From Hymenopus coronatus (lineage: Eukaryota > Arthropoda > Insecta > Mantodea > Hymenopodidae): a stretch of 64,000 nucleotides of DNA. The notes under the pieces are model-generated. The model saw only the letters and a program-made list of their open reading frames with translations. It did no database searches and was not told where the DNA came from. Within the stretch, counting starts at the first letter, position 1. Every line of letters begins with the position of its first letter. The DNA lies in contig CM060900.1 in NCBI GenBank assembly GCA_030762935.1, positions 373,320,632-373,384,631 on the forward strand. The letters are read 5' to 3'. Below are positions 1 to 11,779 of this stretch, in pieces. The translations under genes and the position numbers were made by a program.

Positions 1-187
1 ATATAACCCCGTAAGCCATAAAGAACGATGAATGAATAAACTTGGTGATATGATGCTCTAATGAGACCGGGTCCATAGTGCTTAAGAGCTACATGACATT
101 TGCATTTTCAGGATGAGGGAAAATTTCGGAAAAACCCATATCCGGGTCAATAAACCCAATTTTTCGTCTTTACTTGTGTTTACATAT

Positions 188-425
188 TATGTATGTATGT
201 ATGTATGTATGTATGTATGTATGTATGTATGTATGTATGTATGTATGTATGTATGTATGTATGTATGTATGTATGTGTGCGTGCGTGCGTGTATGTGTGT
301 GTGTATGTATGTATGTATGTATGTATGTATGTGTGTGAGAGTGTATGTATGTATGTATGTATGTATGTATGTATGTATGTATGTATGTATGTATGTATGT
401 ATGTATGTATGTATGTATGTATGTA
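188..425. repeat. (ATGT)n microsatellite
   Basis: About 240 bp of ATGT units with two interruptions of GTGC/GTGT type. It abuts the 3' tail of the Y SINE that follows, so it probably grew from that SINE's simple-repeat tail. The cysteine/tyrosine/valine-rich reading frames across it are artefacts of the repeat. Confidence 0.97.
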
Positions 426-650
426 CGCTGTTTAGCTGCTATGGTTCTTAGCATACAATTGTATATTGGGCGTGAAAGACGGCCTAATTTTCCGCAGAAG
501 CCTCTTTATTATGCTGGAGGTTCTATTGCGAGCCGTAAATCTGTGACATATCATCACCGGCTATATTTCCCTTCCGAAAGTAGCCATGCTAAAAATGTCT
601 ACGTCCAAATAATCCCATCTTCCTTGCCGAGTGTAAACCCGTGACCTTGG
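426..650 (-). mobile_element. Y-family tRNA-headed SINE, copy 1
   Basis: It shares with the copies at 11018, 21520, 22075 and 34800 a body with blocks reading TGGGCGTGAAAGAC, GTGCCGTAAATCT-like and CTTCCGAAGGAAGCCATG-like. The tRNA-like head lies at the right end, so the element reads on the minus strand. The head is degenerate here: a remnant B box reads as the complement of GTAAACCCGTGACC. The simple-repeat tail is the ATGT microsatellite on the left. Confidence 0.7.
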
Positions 651-1782
651 GAGACTGGCATGTTTCCCTAATTCACAGAAGACGAAAACTCAACCTAACC
701 TAAATTCGAACTCGGGATTTCTTGATTGAAATGCTTAAATACTTGCCCCACATCTCGGAAGTGGCTTTCTTCTTTTGTGTATTTTTTTTGGAATGGTTTT
801 TACAATAAAAATTACATTAAAACTTCCTGAAATAGAAGAGCATATATTTTCTAAAACTCAATGATATAGTATTAAATTATTAAAACAATAAATCCAAAAA
901 TAAGAAAACACCATTTCCATCTCATCATTTACCTACAATGAACCAATACTGAACGTATATAGAAAGCAGCTGAACAAAAATTGTTGAAGAGGAATATTAT
1001 AAAGACGCAAAAGCGTAAGAAAATTTTCTTATAAGAAAATAAACTTATAAAATTTCACATATTATTTGCACACACCTACGCAAGTTCATTTAAACATCGC
1101 GTTTGGGCATTTAAATGTCAAAAATAGCAAAACAATAATTTAATCCTTATTTACAATGTTTGAGGATGATTCCTTATTGTTGTTGTATTATGAAGTTATC
1201 TACTTTTGGAGTTTTAAAGAAAATACAATACCAACTATCTAAGCACATTTCGCGTTAAATAGTTTTCGTTGCTTATCCAGTAAATGTGTTACTGTTTGGT
1301 AAAGTTTTACTCACCAACAACACAAAAGCCTTCATTTTGCTGCTCTCGTTAAATATTTTCACCAGTTAATCACTTCGCCTACTACCACTGCAATGTTATG
1401 GTGAAACGGAGAAACTTGAGGGTAGAGAATGCGATGAGGTCATTCAAGATAGCGGGTTTGCTTTTGAGAACGACACCACGTTTGAGGAATGCGCGGGCTA
1501 AAAAGGGCAGTACCAGCATGAGTCAACTGGACTGGCGACTTCCAGTGCTATGTCGATTCCCGATCCGGAAGGAACATTTTGAGGCCTGCACATTAAACTT
1601 ACTGTGCTACTCTCAAAAGATACCTCTCTCTTCCAACTTTCAACAGATGTGCACTATGTTTCAATAATGTCTACCAAAAGCCATTAAAAAAGGGGCATCA
1701 TAATATGGATCAAGTAAAACAAAATACTAATATAAAACTATAAAGCAATAACTAAATTTGAATTAATTCCGTATATTCAACA

Positions 1783-2115
1783 TGGCAGCGCCATGGCCGA
1801 GTGGTTAGACCGTTCGCCTCCCACCTAGGAGGCCAGGGTTCAATCCAAAGCACCCGCATGTGTGATTTGTGGTGGACGAGGCGGTGTCTGGGCAGGTTTT
1901 CTCCGGGTCCTCCGGTTCACCAACAGCTCCTATCATCCCTTTCGCTTGCATTTCATATCATTCACTTCCTCATGCTCATGCCTATGGGCCGTCCACTCGT
2001 TCCATGTTTCGTGCCGTTGGCTTCCCGACAGGCTTCTGACTCTTAGGAATCAGCTTTTAAGTCCTAGGGAGGTGTCAGTCCTAATTAAGGGGACGATAAG
2101 CTATGAAAACGAAAA
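1783..2115 (+). mobile_element. A-family tRNA-headed SINE, copy 1
   Basis: The RNA polymerase III A box (TGGCCGAGTGG, 1794-1804) and B box (GGTTCAATCC, 1837-1846) have tRNA spacing. They are followed by a tRNA-unrelated body and an A-rich tail near 2104-2116. A sister copy sits reversed at 31617-31990. An imperfect target duplication is visible: ATATTCAACA at 1773-1782 and ATATTCATCC at 2116-2125. Open frames across the body are incidental. Confidence 0.85.
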
Positions 2116-2129
2116 ATATTCATCCATTA

Positions 2130-4320
2130 CATACTTGGACTGTAAAACAAGGTTTATGCTGGTAGTCTGATTTGATCAAGATAATGTAGCCGTAATTTCA
2201 TAACAAAAAGATGTACAAGTATTTTCTGAAAGAAAAATGCGCTGTTGGCGGTTGCCCTGATTAAGCTGTTTTGCTTCCCAAAAAATCATGACTTCCAGAA
2301 CAAGAGAGTAATAAAACTACAGTTAAAGTACCTTGCATGAAGCATGCTGCCGCTTGGTTGTAATAACTTTAAATCTGATTCAGATTCTATCATACAGATA
2401 AACTGTGAGCCAGTGCAAAATTAGCTAATGTATACTTCTTAATGAAACAGGAATGCAGGATTTGAAGCGGCATTTGTATGTTAACCACAATCACCAGCTC
2501 TTATGTTATGCTTGGTTTATTTGCTAAAGTAAGTAAAGCTGGAATAAAGTAGAATACTCTATAAAACATATGTGGCATGTGCCTCAACAAACACATAAAA
2601 TGTAATTATAATCTGCACCCCTCTGCGTTAGTGCTCGTAATTTTTAAATTTACACCCTGTCGTGCAAACTAAATGAACGTTTTAAACGTTCATTTCAATG
2701 TCTAAATTAGATAGTCCTAATGTCTGTAGATGTAATGCTCTTACTGGCTAGGAAATCTTCTGAGCATTCCTGGTCATTCATTGCGGTGTAAGGCGCTGGC
2801 TAAACTCAGTTAACGCTGCAGGTTATGAGAATACCTCCTGCTGTTTTGCAACTTTTCATATAGGTTCAATTGTCACACAAAGTGACACCCAGCTATGGTT
2901 TCGCAGTTAAGGAAAGCCAAAGAATAAGAAATCAAAGTGTGCAGGATAATTTTGGGGTTATTTAAGTATAAAAATACAGTATGATTGTAACATAATCCTG
3001 CTTTTGCTTTCTCTGCCATAAAGGAAAATTAGGTGGGTGCTTAGCTTCCTGAAAGAGTTGCATAATACACAGTTATTTGCTCGGTGTGTACAGTTTCAAA
3101 AGCAGTTTTATAATTAGTAGTTGGCAAATTAGTAATCTTTCCCCCTTTTTCCTACAGTATGTATTTGACATTCACTACATAACTTATACTACATACAGCA
3201 TTGCAGACTCTTTATCACTAATTTATTATTTTATTTACTCCAACCACCTTGCATCTTTGTAATTAAATGTGTGTTGACAACACAGCAGTATTTCAGTATA
3301 AGCTTATATAAATTTACGCTTAATCCACAGTATTGTTGACAATATTTCTTATATTTAGAATATTCTTCTTGCATTTCGTAATCTAAATCATATGAAATGC
3401 TGATGAATGATATATAAACATATATTTGCAATGTTTTCTGTCATTTTTTTCAGGGCAGCCTAAATGCATTCGGCAAAAATAATGTTTTTAAAAGTTAATA
3501 GATACTTTATCTGCGACACTATCAATTGCCAGGATTATACCAGTACCACCGGTGTACCAGAATATCACCATGGAGGCGCTCTTTTACATTCATAAATTTA
3601 CTGTCGCTTTTAAGCACACTTAAAAACTACCAATCTGGGCCGAGTTTTAATTTGGCTGCACCCATTTTGGCAATAACTTGGAAGTTAGACATCATGTGCT
3701 GTTAGTTGATGAATTAGCAGGAAATAACATCACGAAAAAAGAAAGACAGTTTTGTTTTGTTTGCTTTGATTCAACATATATTATCTAAATTGGAAAACGC
3801 TAATATGAGTCAGTGAGGTGGCTTATTAGATAAGGTATAGTTACTAGATTTATCTGCTTAATTTGGTGTATATTTTGGAAGAAAAACATTAATGTAACGG
3901 GGAAAACGTATTGTACATTATAGTTGGATATATATATACATACTAGGGTAAAGTTATGAAAAGTAGTAAACTGATGGCTATTTTATCTGCTTAAATGCTG
4001 ATGTTGGAGGAATGGATATTGTTGCTTTATCTACGGTGGTTATTGTTATACTTAACTGATTGACCTAAGTCATACTTTATGCAAATAGCAATAAAGAGAT
4101 ATTGTGCTTTCTATCCTTCCATTTGGCTTTGAATGAACAGAATACATTTCCTGCTAATCTTTCCAACAAGACCTGATTAGAAAAATGTACTGTCTATTAA
4201 ACCAAAGCAGTTTGTTTTTATTTCAGTATCACTGCTATGTTTCTTATGCATTACAACAAGCAGAAAATAGCTGTCTAAATAAGTTTAGCTGTGTAATGCC
4301 ATAGGCACCATATCTGTCTA
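2130..4320. other. Unassigned AT-rich DNA
   Basis: I recognise no gene or complete element here. A stretch near 3595-3645 (CTGTCGCTTTTAAGCACAC...) resembles 24568-24615, so it is probably a fragment of a short dispersed repeat. Confidence 0.5.
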
Positions 4321-4378
4321 ATAATAATAATAGTAATAACAATATTAATCATAATAATAATCATCATCTCGCTACCTG

Positions 4379-4625
4379 ATTAATACCTTGGGGTAACTTG
4401 CTTGGATATGAAGTTTTGCTTTATCCTGCAGTGACAAATATTTTTAATGATCTGCTAGATAATTAATACCTTAAGGTCAGTTACTTCAATATGTTCTTTT
4501 ACGAACTGCTGCTTTGTGCACTGACAAATGTTTTTAATAATCTGGAACTAATTAATACCTTGGGGTGAGTTACTTGGATGTTAACTTTTACTCTTGTGCA
4601 TACTAATTTGTAAAAATTAAAGTCC
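4379..4625. repeat. Short tandem repeat, about 85 bp period
   Basis: Three diverged direct copies start with ATTAATACCTT at 4379, 4462 and 4551. The first two each end in a TGACAAAT(A/G)TTTTTAAT block. The third copy is cut short. The periods are 83 and 89 bp. An AAT-rich simple repeat lies just upstream at 4320-4365. Confidence 0.75.
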
Positions 4626-4629
4626 AGGA

Positions 4630-7430
4630 TACTTGGCATTTTTAAGTAATCCTCCAAATAGCAAAACAAGACGCAACATTTGCACAACCTAGGTCAAACT
4701 TATGCATCAGTTGACATAAATATAAAATAATCTGAAATTAAATGCTTAAAAATCCCCGTATACAAGTACATACAGCTATGAATATAAGTATAAAGGTAAA
4801 ATCAGTAATCGTCCTATCACACATTATAGAATATCTGTGTGGTTTAGGTTTGTAAGCAGTGAACCATACTAAAGTAATTGTGTATAATTAATGAAACAAG
4901 TAATTGTTGTTTTTACTTTACAGTTATGATAGACACAAATTAGTACATAGTATTAAACTAAAAAGTTAGATAATGGAAAGGTTTCCACTCCATTTTTGCC
5001 CTGGTACTATGAACAGGAACTATTGTTTGAACCATGAATTAGTTAACGTAGCCTTTTGTGTGATGCAAGTGCACAAATCACACATATAGTTACTGTTGTA
5101 CATAACTTCCCAACACAATTACTAAATTGATGGCAGAACCTCAACGGTCATGGTTTTCGTGACTCAACTCCTGTATTATTGAGGAGTGGACATTTTGACG
5201 GTTGTACATGCAATTACATTCACTAATTTAGTTTTATGAAGCAAAGATACGGGCATGGGCTCTATTATTTACCACATAGTTGCAAGCGAAACCCCCAATT
5301 TATTATAAATATGATACATCGTGATAAATAGACATTTCCACTGTCTGTGCTCCTTTTCATGCGTTTATCATTCCTAATGAATGCTACTGCTACGATCGCC
5401 GTTTTGCACAACCACCAGGAGATGTCTTTATATTTAAGCAACATACCAGGGCAGCACAGTGGAACAGTCATGGCTGCTTAGCCGAATTTAAAGCTAGTGA
5501 TGGTAATTTTTCTCGCACTACTGTTCAACACGTCTCACATTTCACTGCTTGACAAACAACTGATAAGTTCGCTGGCATCTAAACTTTTGAAGCACCACCA
5601 ACATCGGCTGAAAGTGGTTGCAACTGGTCTATGCCTAGGCAAATTCAGACAAAAACCTGAATAGACCTTCTCCGGCAGCAGCCAAAAAGCTGGTTTCCAT
5701 ACAATGGAATCTCCGATAGAAGGAATACGCCAAAACCGTTGAGAATCAGTAAGAGCAATTTTGTCGTTTGACGAAATGGTCGAGAAAGCTTGGAAATTGT
5801 TATAGCTCTTGATAAAAGTTCATGGTTCGGACATAAAATATAGTTTTGCTTTCCATGTTTCAATCAATTTTATTGGAAACAATACTTGTTGTTATTTTTG
5901 TTTTCTTTTGCAATTACGAGTGCAGTACTTTTCATTACAGTAAATATAAGCCAGGTCAATGTCATGAAAAACTGCAATTGGCTATTTGCCTTTATTTCAT
6001 TAATATTGCCAAACATCTGTTTAGTTTAGTACAAATGATAATGGATTTGTCTTTCCATGTAACATAAGAAAAATAAACCTATCATTCTATTGGCCTGATG
6101 AATTAGTATAATTTTTCAAAACAAAAATGTATATTTCTGACAAACATTCTTGTCACCAATCCGACCAATTTTGGCAATGATACCTACCACATATTATATT
6201 ATATGATATTCCGATTAGAAATCATACCACAATACAGAACTGCTTTTAAACGAGGCCACAACTCTAGGCAAAACAGTTATGACAGTAATAAGCTAATACA
6301 CAAGCGTTAACATTCTTCTGCTTAATTCACAAAATCATATGTACTGCTGTAAAACTGTTTAATGAAATAAGTTAGTGTTTTAAATTAGAGCCTCTCGGGG
6401 CGCATGCGCAGGTGCCAAAGCTAACCACACTACAAACCCCCATTCTTCAATTTTGAGCAACAGTGCTCTCTCCATCTTTCCTTATGCGCATCTTACTCGC
6501 TGCGCCTGCCTCCCCCTTCCACACCTTCGCCGCTGCTTCTTCTTCACTGCGAAATATGCATATCGATCCGAGTCGAACCGATGCACGGTGTATAGAACCT
6601 CTGCCCATCAGCAATTGGTTAGCACGTTTGACATTTTACGCCTTTGAGGGACCCTTTTTCAAATGATTCGAATAGGAAATAAATGGCCAATTATATTTAT
6701 GTAGATTTCTCAGCTTTAAAATGCCCTAATTTGATTACTGAACAAAGAATTATAAATTTTGTTTATATTCTTCTTGAAGAAGTTGGTTAAACAAAATCTA
6801 ATTTAATGATATTCGGCTGAATACAGACATGAACATTTTAGAGACATCGCATAGAGACATAGTAATATCCCTCTTTTCTTATACACCAAGATATGATAGT
6901 AACGAGCAATTTTAGAATACGATATGATGCGCTGGTCGCCTGTATCAGACTTTGTTTTACAGAGGTGCAAAGCTCCTTTCTCGGCATTATTTGGATGAAC
7001 AATTCTGGACTGTTCTGGACATCAAATAATCCTTTCTTGGAACTGCAACTGATTTCAGCCAAACCTTTTTACCTATACATGCTGGAAATTACTGACAGCA
7101 CAGAAGGTTGACAAGAAGACTACACATGATAAACACAGAAAATGCACCCAAGAAATTGTTATCAATAAGCGCTGTCAAGTAATTGCCACCAATACTTCTC
7201 AGCTGGGATATCATGCACATTTCGTTTGATTACAGCTTATAGATTTACTGTGTGATTATTGGTATCATAAACCATAAAAACGAAGTGCGTTATATGTGCT
7301 ACAAATACACCTTCTAAATACGACTGGGAACAATTATTCATTAGCTAAGCTCAGTTACTCTTAAATAAATTTAAACGAACACAGGGCCGTTATAAACTTT
7401 GCATAAGAAATTATATCGAGGAACACGGGC
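4630..7430. other. Unassigned AT-rich DNA with GC-richer islands
   Basis: No recognisable gene. GC-richer islands at about 5265-5860 and 6390-6620 carry open frames of 60-73 codons on both strands. I could not relate these to a protein family, and none has a convincing pair of splice sites. Confidence 0.4.
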
Positions 7431-7436
7431 TTTTAA

Positions 7437-7437
<1 letters not shown>

Positions 7438-7497
<60 letters not shown>

Positions 7498-7523
7498 GCT
7501 ACTACTACTACTACTACTACTAC

Positions 7524-7570
<47 letters not shown>
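7438..7570. repeat. (ACT)n followed by (AAT)n microsatellite
   Basis: About 87 bp of ACT with one GCT interruption passes directly into about 46 bp of AAT. The threonine/asparagine run in one frame is a by-product of the repeat. Confidence 0.97.
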
Positions 7571-7571
<1 letters not shown>

Positions 7572-7666
7572 ATTAATGACAAAATGTTATCAATTGTTAT
7601 TTTGAATAGGGTTTAAAACGGGTTCTTACTATATATATAATTTACTGTGTGTGTCTATTGCCTATG

Positions 7667-7669
<3 letters not shown>

Positions 7670-7700
<31 letters not shown>
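7670..7700. repeat. (TA)n microsatellite
   Basis: An uninterrupted TA run of about 30 bp lies just right of a shorter TA tract at 7631-7640. Confidence 0.95.
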
Positions 7701-7704
<4 letters not shown>

Positions 7705-7739
7705 TAAATTTAATTTAATGTTAATTAGGAAAGAAAATT

Positions 7740-7905
7740 TGAGGAAAGAGGCCTTCCAAACTTGAATTTAGCGTACCTCTTCGGCATTTGCCAATTATCA
7801 AATCTGAGGAAAACGTAGAAAATCTGAGTCAGGGAAAAGTCCTGTTGAGATTGGAATCGCGATCCTCCCATTTACGAGACCGTTCCCTTAATTGCTTAGG
7901 AATAA
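7740..7905 (-). mobile_element. Possible SINE fragment
   Basis: On the minus strand a degenerate B-box-like GCGATTCCAATC is followed by a GACTTTTCCCTG block. This resembles the B box and TTTTTCCC block of the element at 19011-19318. It is a weak assignment. Confidence 0.25.
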
Positions 7906-10900
7906 GCAATATTTAGAATATCGCAACTACGGAAATGCCACAATAGTGTTATATACTACCATCATTTTATGCTATTCTCATCTACCCATTATATCACCAC
8001 TTTTCCTTCACTACACGAATCGTGTGGATTGTTGTGTTCCTGACTAATATAGTGACTGCTCAAGACATCCAGAATTTAAGTGGATAACTCCACCAAGCAA
8101 CTCTCGAATAAAGGAAATTATTCTAGGGCATTGTAGCTAACCTGTATAACAATTAAAAATTAAATGTCTCCGTTACAGTATGTTAATTTTGCTTTCAGAT
8201 GACAGAGAGTGCGTAATAATTCGTTACCTACTGATGTTACTGTGTAAAAGCCTTATTGCCTGACATACATCACTAATAATTAAATTTGTGAATCTAAAAT
8301 AGAGTAAAATACATATTTAGCTACAGTGTTTCAAAGAGAGACAGAAAACCACAATGCATCAACTTGTTTATTATTCTATTAATATTAGACTTATATGTCC
8401 ACAGTTCTGTGGGTTAATTGTTACGCAATGATAACATTTTAAGTTTAAAGTATAAAGGTTTATATTTAATAAAGAGCAATAAATCAGAAACAAATTCAAG
8501 GTTTCAGAGTATTTATTTATCACATTCTCTTGCTACATAAAACATAAATTCAACTTTCTGCTTACATGGATAGCTTTTGAGTATCACAATGCATTTTCTG
8601 AATGAAACTTCAGAACCTTCTACATCTCAGGCGTTTGTAAATTCAAGTTTACTGTGTTTTCCTCCAAAGTATTAGCAATTTTTATGCATGTAAGCCGTTG
8701 AGTTACTAAAAGCTACTAAATGAATATGGAAAAATAAGAGAATGCAATAATCCATACAATAATCTTCTTATTGACTATCCGACTATCTCCACACTTCTTC
8801 ATCCCTAAATATTTGGTGGCTGGCCCTGTAAAAATCACATTTTCATCAATTAGCATTTTAAACAGAAATGAAGTTCCAAAATGTCTAAATCATTATCAGG
8901 TTTTAATTCACTGCATTTACAGAATAGCGACTGAAATAAAAAATTTCTGGACCAAACAGTTAATAACAGTAAAAGTTATCCCTGGAAACATTTAAAAAAA
9001 AGAAAATTTAATGCTAACTATGCATAAAACATTCAGAAAAGCAAATCATATTTGGGGAGAGAGACGCAGAATACAAAAACGTGTCTTTTTTGTTTTGTTT
9101 TGTGTGTTTTATGTCGATAACATAGAAGTGACAGAATTCACCAACAAACTTTCATGGGTTGTATGGTATGTAACGACAGACTTTGAAGTTACATAATGCT
9201 TTTATCATTTGAATATTTCTCTTCCAAATCGCGAATAAACTGTGTACTATTTCGGTATTTCCGAAATTACGAGCTTTGCTTTTACTGAAAAATGCTCCAT
9301 CATCAAGGGTCAATATTCTGACATTCTTTTCTCTGTATTTTGTGATATTGGATAGGGCAAAGGTAAGGAAGAGGTTTCTCGAGCCCAGTCGGTACGTGTG
9401 GCGGAATTTTGTGATAGCGCCGGTGCAGACACGTATGTCCTTATCGCCCTGTTCTAAAGTCCTAAAGGACTCTGACCAAAGTTCATTCGTATTAGAGAGG
9501 CAGTAACGGCTATCTGTAGTGATAACGCAATCATTACGCTCTCAAACTGGTGATACCGGGTTCAAGCCCCGTATAGCGGTTAAACGCTCCCCCCACACAA
9601 ATAACGAATGGCGTATGCTTAGAGTGAACCCAATTTTAGCTCCTTGCGTTTGTTTTTTTTAAAGTTCAACTACATGTTACGACTACCTGCAAGCTGCAAC
9701 TCAGGGAAGCTCTATCAGAGACGCAGTGGCTCGTTACTGATGTTGCTCTAATGCAAATACCTAAATTATAATCTCAAAGAACGTAAGTTTTCTACATCAA
9801 AGTACTCCCTAATACTCTTCTGTAACACTTGTTAGTTTGTTGGTTAAATTCTGTAGCTCCTTGACTGCATAAGTGTGTGTTTGTATTATAGATGTATCTG
9901 TTTGTGAATTGAACAAGTACAATTTATACATGCCTTTCTTGTGTGCTAAACAAATAATAATAAAAGTAATAATAAAAGCTTAAAATCGGTATTGTATGAC
10001 AACATTGATTTTATTCAAATTTTTGAAGTTTCAGTAATAAAATATACCCTTTAAAAATTGTACCTAGTCATTGGAATCTTTGTGAATCATCATTATATCT
10101 GAACAGCCCGAATAAGCAACTACCCATAGGCTTACTGCTTTGTTTATAAAGTGCTAAATATACTTTATGCACTGCAATTACCTATAATAATTTTTGCTTT
10201 GTACAATTTTTAGCAGTAACGTATAAAGTATATGTATTTCTGAAGTATTTTAAAAAGAGGCTGTAGTTGACAGCTCCTTCATTTTATCACAAATAACACT
10301 AAGTTCTTATACATGTAAGCGTTTTAAGGAAAATGCGGTATTTATAACATACTACCATCAGGGAGTACCTATTGCTTGTGAATGAGAACATATCGATAAC
10401 TTTTATCCAAATGTTTAATAGTCTTATGTCTTTGGAATTGAAATATGTACACAAAACGGTTATGTCACCCTATAAAGTTAAACATGCAAAGGTAGTTTTA
10501 TTGCTATTTTAAACATTTTGTTCATTTTGGTGCTACCAATTTCAAAGACTATGAGACCTACTTTTGCGACCCACTTCAAATTACAAGGAAAAACTGGCTT
10601 ATATCTATTGTGCCACGCTTGTTTTCCCTCAAATATGTGAATGAATAATTATGTTTTGCAATTATCCGAGATAAACATCGATAAGACCCTGCAAGTGAAG
10701 ATTTAATAACATTTTCCTTACAGTGGTATAAGTATCAAATAATGCAGGTAAAAATTAGTAAGAATATATAGGAATGGAAATTTTATTTGTAATTTTACAT
10801 TGGAAAATAAAATTGAAGATATAGCTACGTCATCATAAAGCAGAAACGTCAATGCATTTAGGAAAATTCAACAAAATGAAGTAGAAGGAAAGTGGAGTTT

Positions 10901-11015
10901 TGTAAACCTTAATTGTAAAGAGCTTATATTAAATGAAACAGATACTATGAAATGTTGAAGTTATTATTCGGTATATATGAAAGTTTTGTCTCAAACTTTG
11001 ATAAACTTCTAAGTA
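7906..11015. other. Unassigned AT-rich DNA
   Basis: No gene recognised. Around 9490-9590 a GC-richer stretch holds a B-box-like GGTTCAAGCC (9559-9568) and may be an old tRNA-derived fragment, but I find no convincing A box. The rest is low-complexity AT-rich sequence. Confidence 0.45.
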
Positions 11016-11017
11016 TT

Positions 11018-11203
11018 GCTCAGAGGCCTCTTTATCAGACTTGAGGTTCTATGACACGGGACCAACGGCTTTACTTCTCTTCCGAAGGACCCATGCTAAG
11101 GACTTTACGCCCGAAATATCCATCGCTCTCCGCCGGGTTTGAACCCGCGACCTTGGGAACCAGAGGCTACCATGTTACCCCTAGACCATAGAGGACGACA
11201 GGC
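11018..11203 (-). mobile_element. Y-family SINE, copy 2 (3' truncated)
   Basis: The minus strand has an A-box-like TGGTCTAGGGG and a B box GGTTCAAACCC in a tRNA-like head at about 11125-11203, followed by the Y body. The tail side is shorter than in the copies at 21520 and 34800: the block that begins near the GGTTCTCAGCGTCCC motif is missing. Confidence 0.8.
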
Positions 11204-11541
11204 ATTAGGATGATCACCCATCCTGACTTTTCTCTGATCAAGAGCTTATGATCTTCAACAGGCACTGATTTGTAAGTCCTTTGGGGGGGGGGGTTCCCAT
11301 ACGAGGAGGGTAAGCAAGGAAAGAAAGAAGATAAAAGGTACTCCTAAAATCCTGCTGCAGTCTGTTCGGCGGGAAGTCCAGTGTTAATGGAATAAACGTG
11401 GGCGCGTATTTAAAATACTTACCTATATATTTTTTCTATATAGTACACATATTATAATAGTCATTCATTTGCATAAATATATCATATTCCCTTTTGCTTT
11501 CTATACATATTTGAAAGTGCAAAATATGACATAAAACTTAC

Positions 11542-11694
11542 CAATGGAATGTCAGTGAAGTTTGTTTCAAATGATTGTAGGATATCATAATAAACTGGAA
11601 GATACATCTTCAAAAACTGTCTCATTTGCGTAAGAGTGAAAGACACTTCAGATATAATGTAGCTGAAGACAAACAGCTGGATCATGGTAACTAT
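11542..11694 (-). CDS. Candidate internal exon of an unidentified host gene
   Basis: On the minus strand a pyrimidine-rich acceptor (TTTCTCTCTTTATAACGCAG) ends at 11695. A strong donor (CATTG/GTAAGTTTTAT) begins at 11541. The 153 bp between them are open for exactly 51 codons and carry no stop. The peptide starts IVTMIQLFVFSYIISEV, a hydrophobic stretch that could span a membrane, and ends ETNFTDIPL. The open frame extends beyond both splice sites, which weakens the case slightly. The peptide could belong to a membrane protein such as an insect chemoreceptor, but I cannot assign it. No partner exon was recognised in the window, so introns would have to be long. Confidence 0.3.
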
Positions 11695-11779
11695 CTGCGT
11701 TATAAAGAGAGAAATGCAACACTGAAACAAGTTTAACATCAACAAAACAACTGTAGTTTTCATAGCACTATTCAGTAAG

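Larger units (their letters stand above)
20..1440. repeat. Long dispersed repeat Z, copy 1
   Basis: The stretch aligns by eye, with many substitutions and gaps, to 21975-23090. Shared landmarks in the same order are a GGTGATA...ACATGACATTTG block, a four-base microsatellite, a Y SINE, a CTCAACCTAACC block, a CATCTCGGAAG block, a TTGGGCATTT block and a final GC-richer block near 1380-1440. The microsatellite is ATGT here and ATTT in the other copy. No long open reading frame is shared, so the class is unknown. Borders are approximate, and the left border may lie outside the window. Confidence 0.6.

Noticed and set aside
113..451. Cys-Tyr-Val or His-Thr-Tyr-Ile repeat proteins
   Set aside because: Translations of the ATGT microsatellite in several frames.
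5265..5863. Two minus-strand frames that might be exons of a receptor gene
   Set aside because: Hydrophobic patches only; no convincing splice-site pair and no recognisable motif.
7399..7605. Poly-Thr/poly-Asn protein
   Set aside because: Translation of the ACT and AAT microsatellites.
9490..9590. tRNA gene
   Set aside because: A B-box-like GGTTCAAGCC is present, but there is no convincing A box and no cloverleaf.
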